64,000 bases of DNA from Desulfomicrobium sp. ZS1 (GTDB taxonomy: Bacteria; Desulfobacterota; Desulfovibrionia; Desulfovibrionales; Desulfomicrobiaceae): assembly GCF_024204645.1 (NCBI RefSeq), contig NZ_CP100351.1, positions 1,798,001 to 1,862,000 of the forward strand. Direction: 5' to 3'. The position numbers and the translations under genes are program-made. The notes under the pieces were generated by a model. The model did not search any database. It had not been told where the DNA came from and saw nothing but the letters and a program-made list of their open reading frames with translations. Shown here piece by piece: positions 63,351 to 64,000 of this stretch. Numbering within the stretch: the stretch's first letter is position 1; every line of letters begins with the position of its first letter.

Positions 63351-64000
63351 TTACTGCATTGATTTGAAAACAGGCGACCCCAGCCCAATGTAGAAGGCAA
63401 ATTCGCCGAACGGAAGGTTAAAGGGAACCTTGTAGACAACGCCGATGGATTTGAGCGTGCCGTCGGTCTTGCTTTCCGAGGGGTACAGTTCCAGTTCCAC
63501 CCACTCATTGGAGAGCTTGGACAGGAACAGTCCGTTGTGCATGTTCATGAACTCGCTCAGCGAGTCGATTGCCAGGGCATCAAAGGACGTGATGTCCATT
63601 TTTGCGAAACACCTGGCGAACTCCGTCATGCCTTCCAGGCTTCCGCAAATGCCGGTGTAGATTTTGAAACGACCGTCCATCTCCTGATGCACAAGCGCTT
63701 GGAAGGAATCTTCCTGAATTTTTTCGGCAGGCTGCACCATGATGTTGCCATCGATGAACCGGACGATGTTGCGAACCAGCAGGGAAAAATACTCGCCGTA
63801 AACATGAGGATCACCCAAATCAGGCATCTTGACGATGGCCTTGGTCACGGTGTCAATGTCGTTTTTCTTCAGTGCATCTAATTCGGCTTCGTTCAACCCG
63901 GAGTCCTTACGGAAGTCCTCGAGAACGCGCGCGATCTCCTCGAAAGACAGCAGTCCGCTGTCGAGAAGGGCCTGGCTGATCAGGAGATGACGCTTGTTCT
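63351..64000 (-). CDS. CheX-like phosphatase domain protein (cut by window edge)
   Basis: At least 215 residues are visible; the frame is open through the window end, so the N-terminus lies outside (the visible start reads NKRHLLISQALLDSG). The C-terminal part has the CheC/CheX-type signature DSLSEFMNMHNG with the E-x-x-N catalytic pattern, which dephosphorylates CheY-P in known members. An internal TTG at 63896 is not the true start because coding continues upstream. With the adjacent CheY and CheA-like kinase it forms a small phosphorelay. Confidence 0.75.
   Translation of the reverse strand, partial: NKRHLLISQALLDSGLLSFEEIARVLEDFRKDSGLNEAELDALKKNDIDTVTKAIVKMPDLGDPHVYGEYFSLLVRNIVRFIDGNIMVQPAEKIQEDSFQALVHQEMDGRFKIYTGICGSLEGMTEFARCFAKMDITSFDALAIDSLSEFMNMHNGLFLSKLSNEWVELELYPSESKTDGTLKSIGVVYKVPFNLPFGEFAFYIGLGSPVFKSMQ

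Noticed and set aside
1-64000. tRNA, rRNA or CRISPR arrays
   Set aside because: No cloverleaf-like gene, ribosomal segment or regularly spaced direct repeat was found by reading; a covariance-model scan would be decisive.

Overview
The window looks like a chromosomal segment of a sulfate-reducing deltaproteobacterium (Desulfovibrionales-like). This is inferred from gene content: a MucR-type zinc-finger regulator, a PocR-domain hybrid kinase, CBS-HPt CheA-like kinases, many periplasmic-binding-domain sensor kinases and mid-to-high GC coding regions. The left half (about 0-31 kb) reads as an accessory, defence-type island. The right half (about 31.7-64 kb) is almost entirely signal transduction.

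Left half. First come an ADP-ribosylglycohydrolase, a small YqiA-like hydrolase, a WYL regulator and a NERD-nuclease/SF1-helicase fusion (0.2-5 kb). Next are two small genes facing a second WYL regulator. Inverted repeats with the same TTCCA-N5-TGGAA architecture lie upstream of that regulator and upstream of the first small gene, so they are candidate operators. At 9.1-18.5 kb lies the most unusual block: three consecutive dynamin-like GTPases, a 749-aa protein with Sel1/TPR-like repeats and a possible degenerate GTPase fold, an Ala/Gly-rich membrane coiled-coil protein, a CxxCxxCC protein and a radical SAM-SPASM enzyme, all on one strand with short gaps or overlaps. It recalls the LeoABC bacterial dynamins but carries extra parts. 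A divergent CI-like repressor and putative PD-(D/E)XK nuclease follow, with a perfect palindrome inside the nuclease promoter. A complete Wadjet operon (jetA-B-C-D, minus strand) comes next. Then come a flagellin whose variable region is replaced by a LamG-like domain, a MucR regulator, an SRAP (YedK/HMCES) pseudogene with a lost start codon and an internal stop, and a secreted thermonuclease.

Right half. A PocR hybrid kinase, an XRE-HTH protein with about five PAS domains, and a chemotaxis cluster (MCP, CheW, a double-tip MCP-like soluble protein, STAS, CheY, CheA, CheR; no CheB seen) are followed by a GGDEF sensor, a Cache MCP, an iron-type alcohol dehydrogenase overlapping a GAF/PAS histidine kinase, a small XRE protein, an ABC-substrate-binding hybrid kinase, a PAS-GGDEF cyclase and a BvgS-like hybrid kinase. 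On the minus strand at the end are a CBS-HPt CheA-like kinase, a CheY and a CheX-like phosphatase cut by the window edge. Traces of recombination are visible: an IS66-like left end with a truncated tnpA, an 86-bp identical block shared by two kinases, a 72-bp block (one mismatch) shared by another pair, and an MCP whose sensor half is AT-rich while its signalling half is GC-rich.

All function calls come from motif reading without database searches. Composition statements are by eye.
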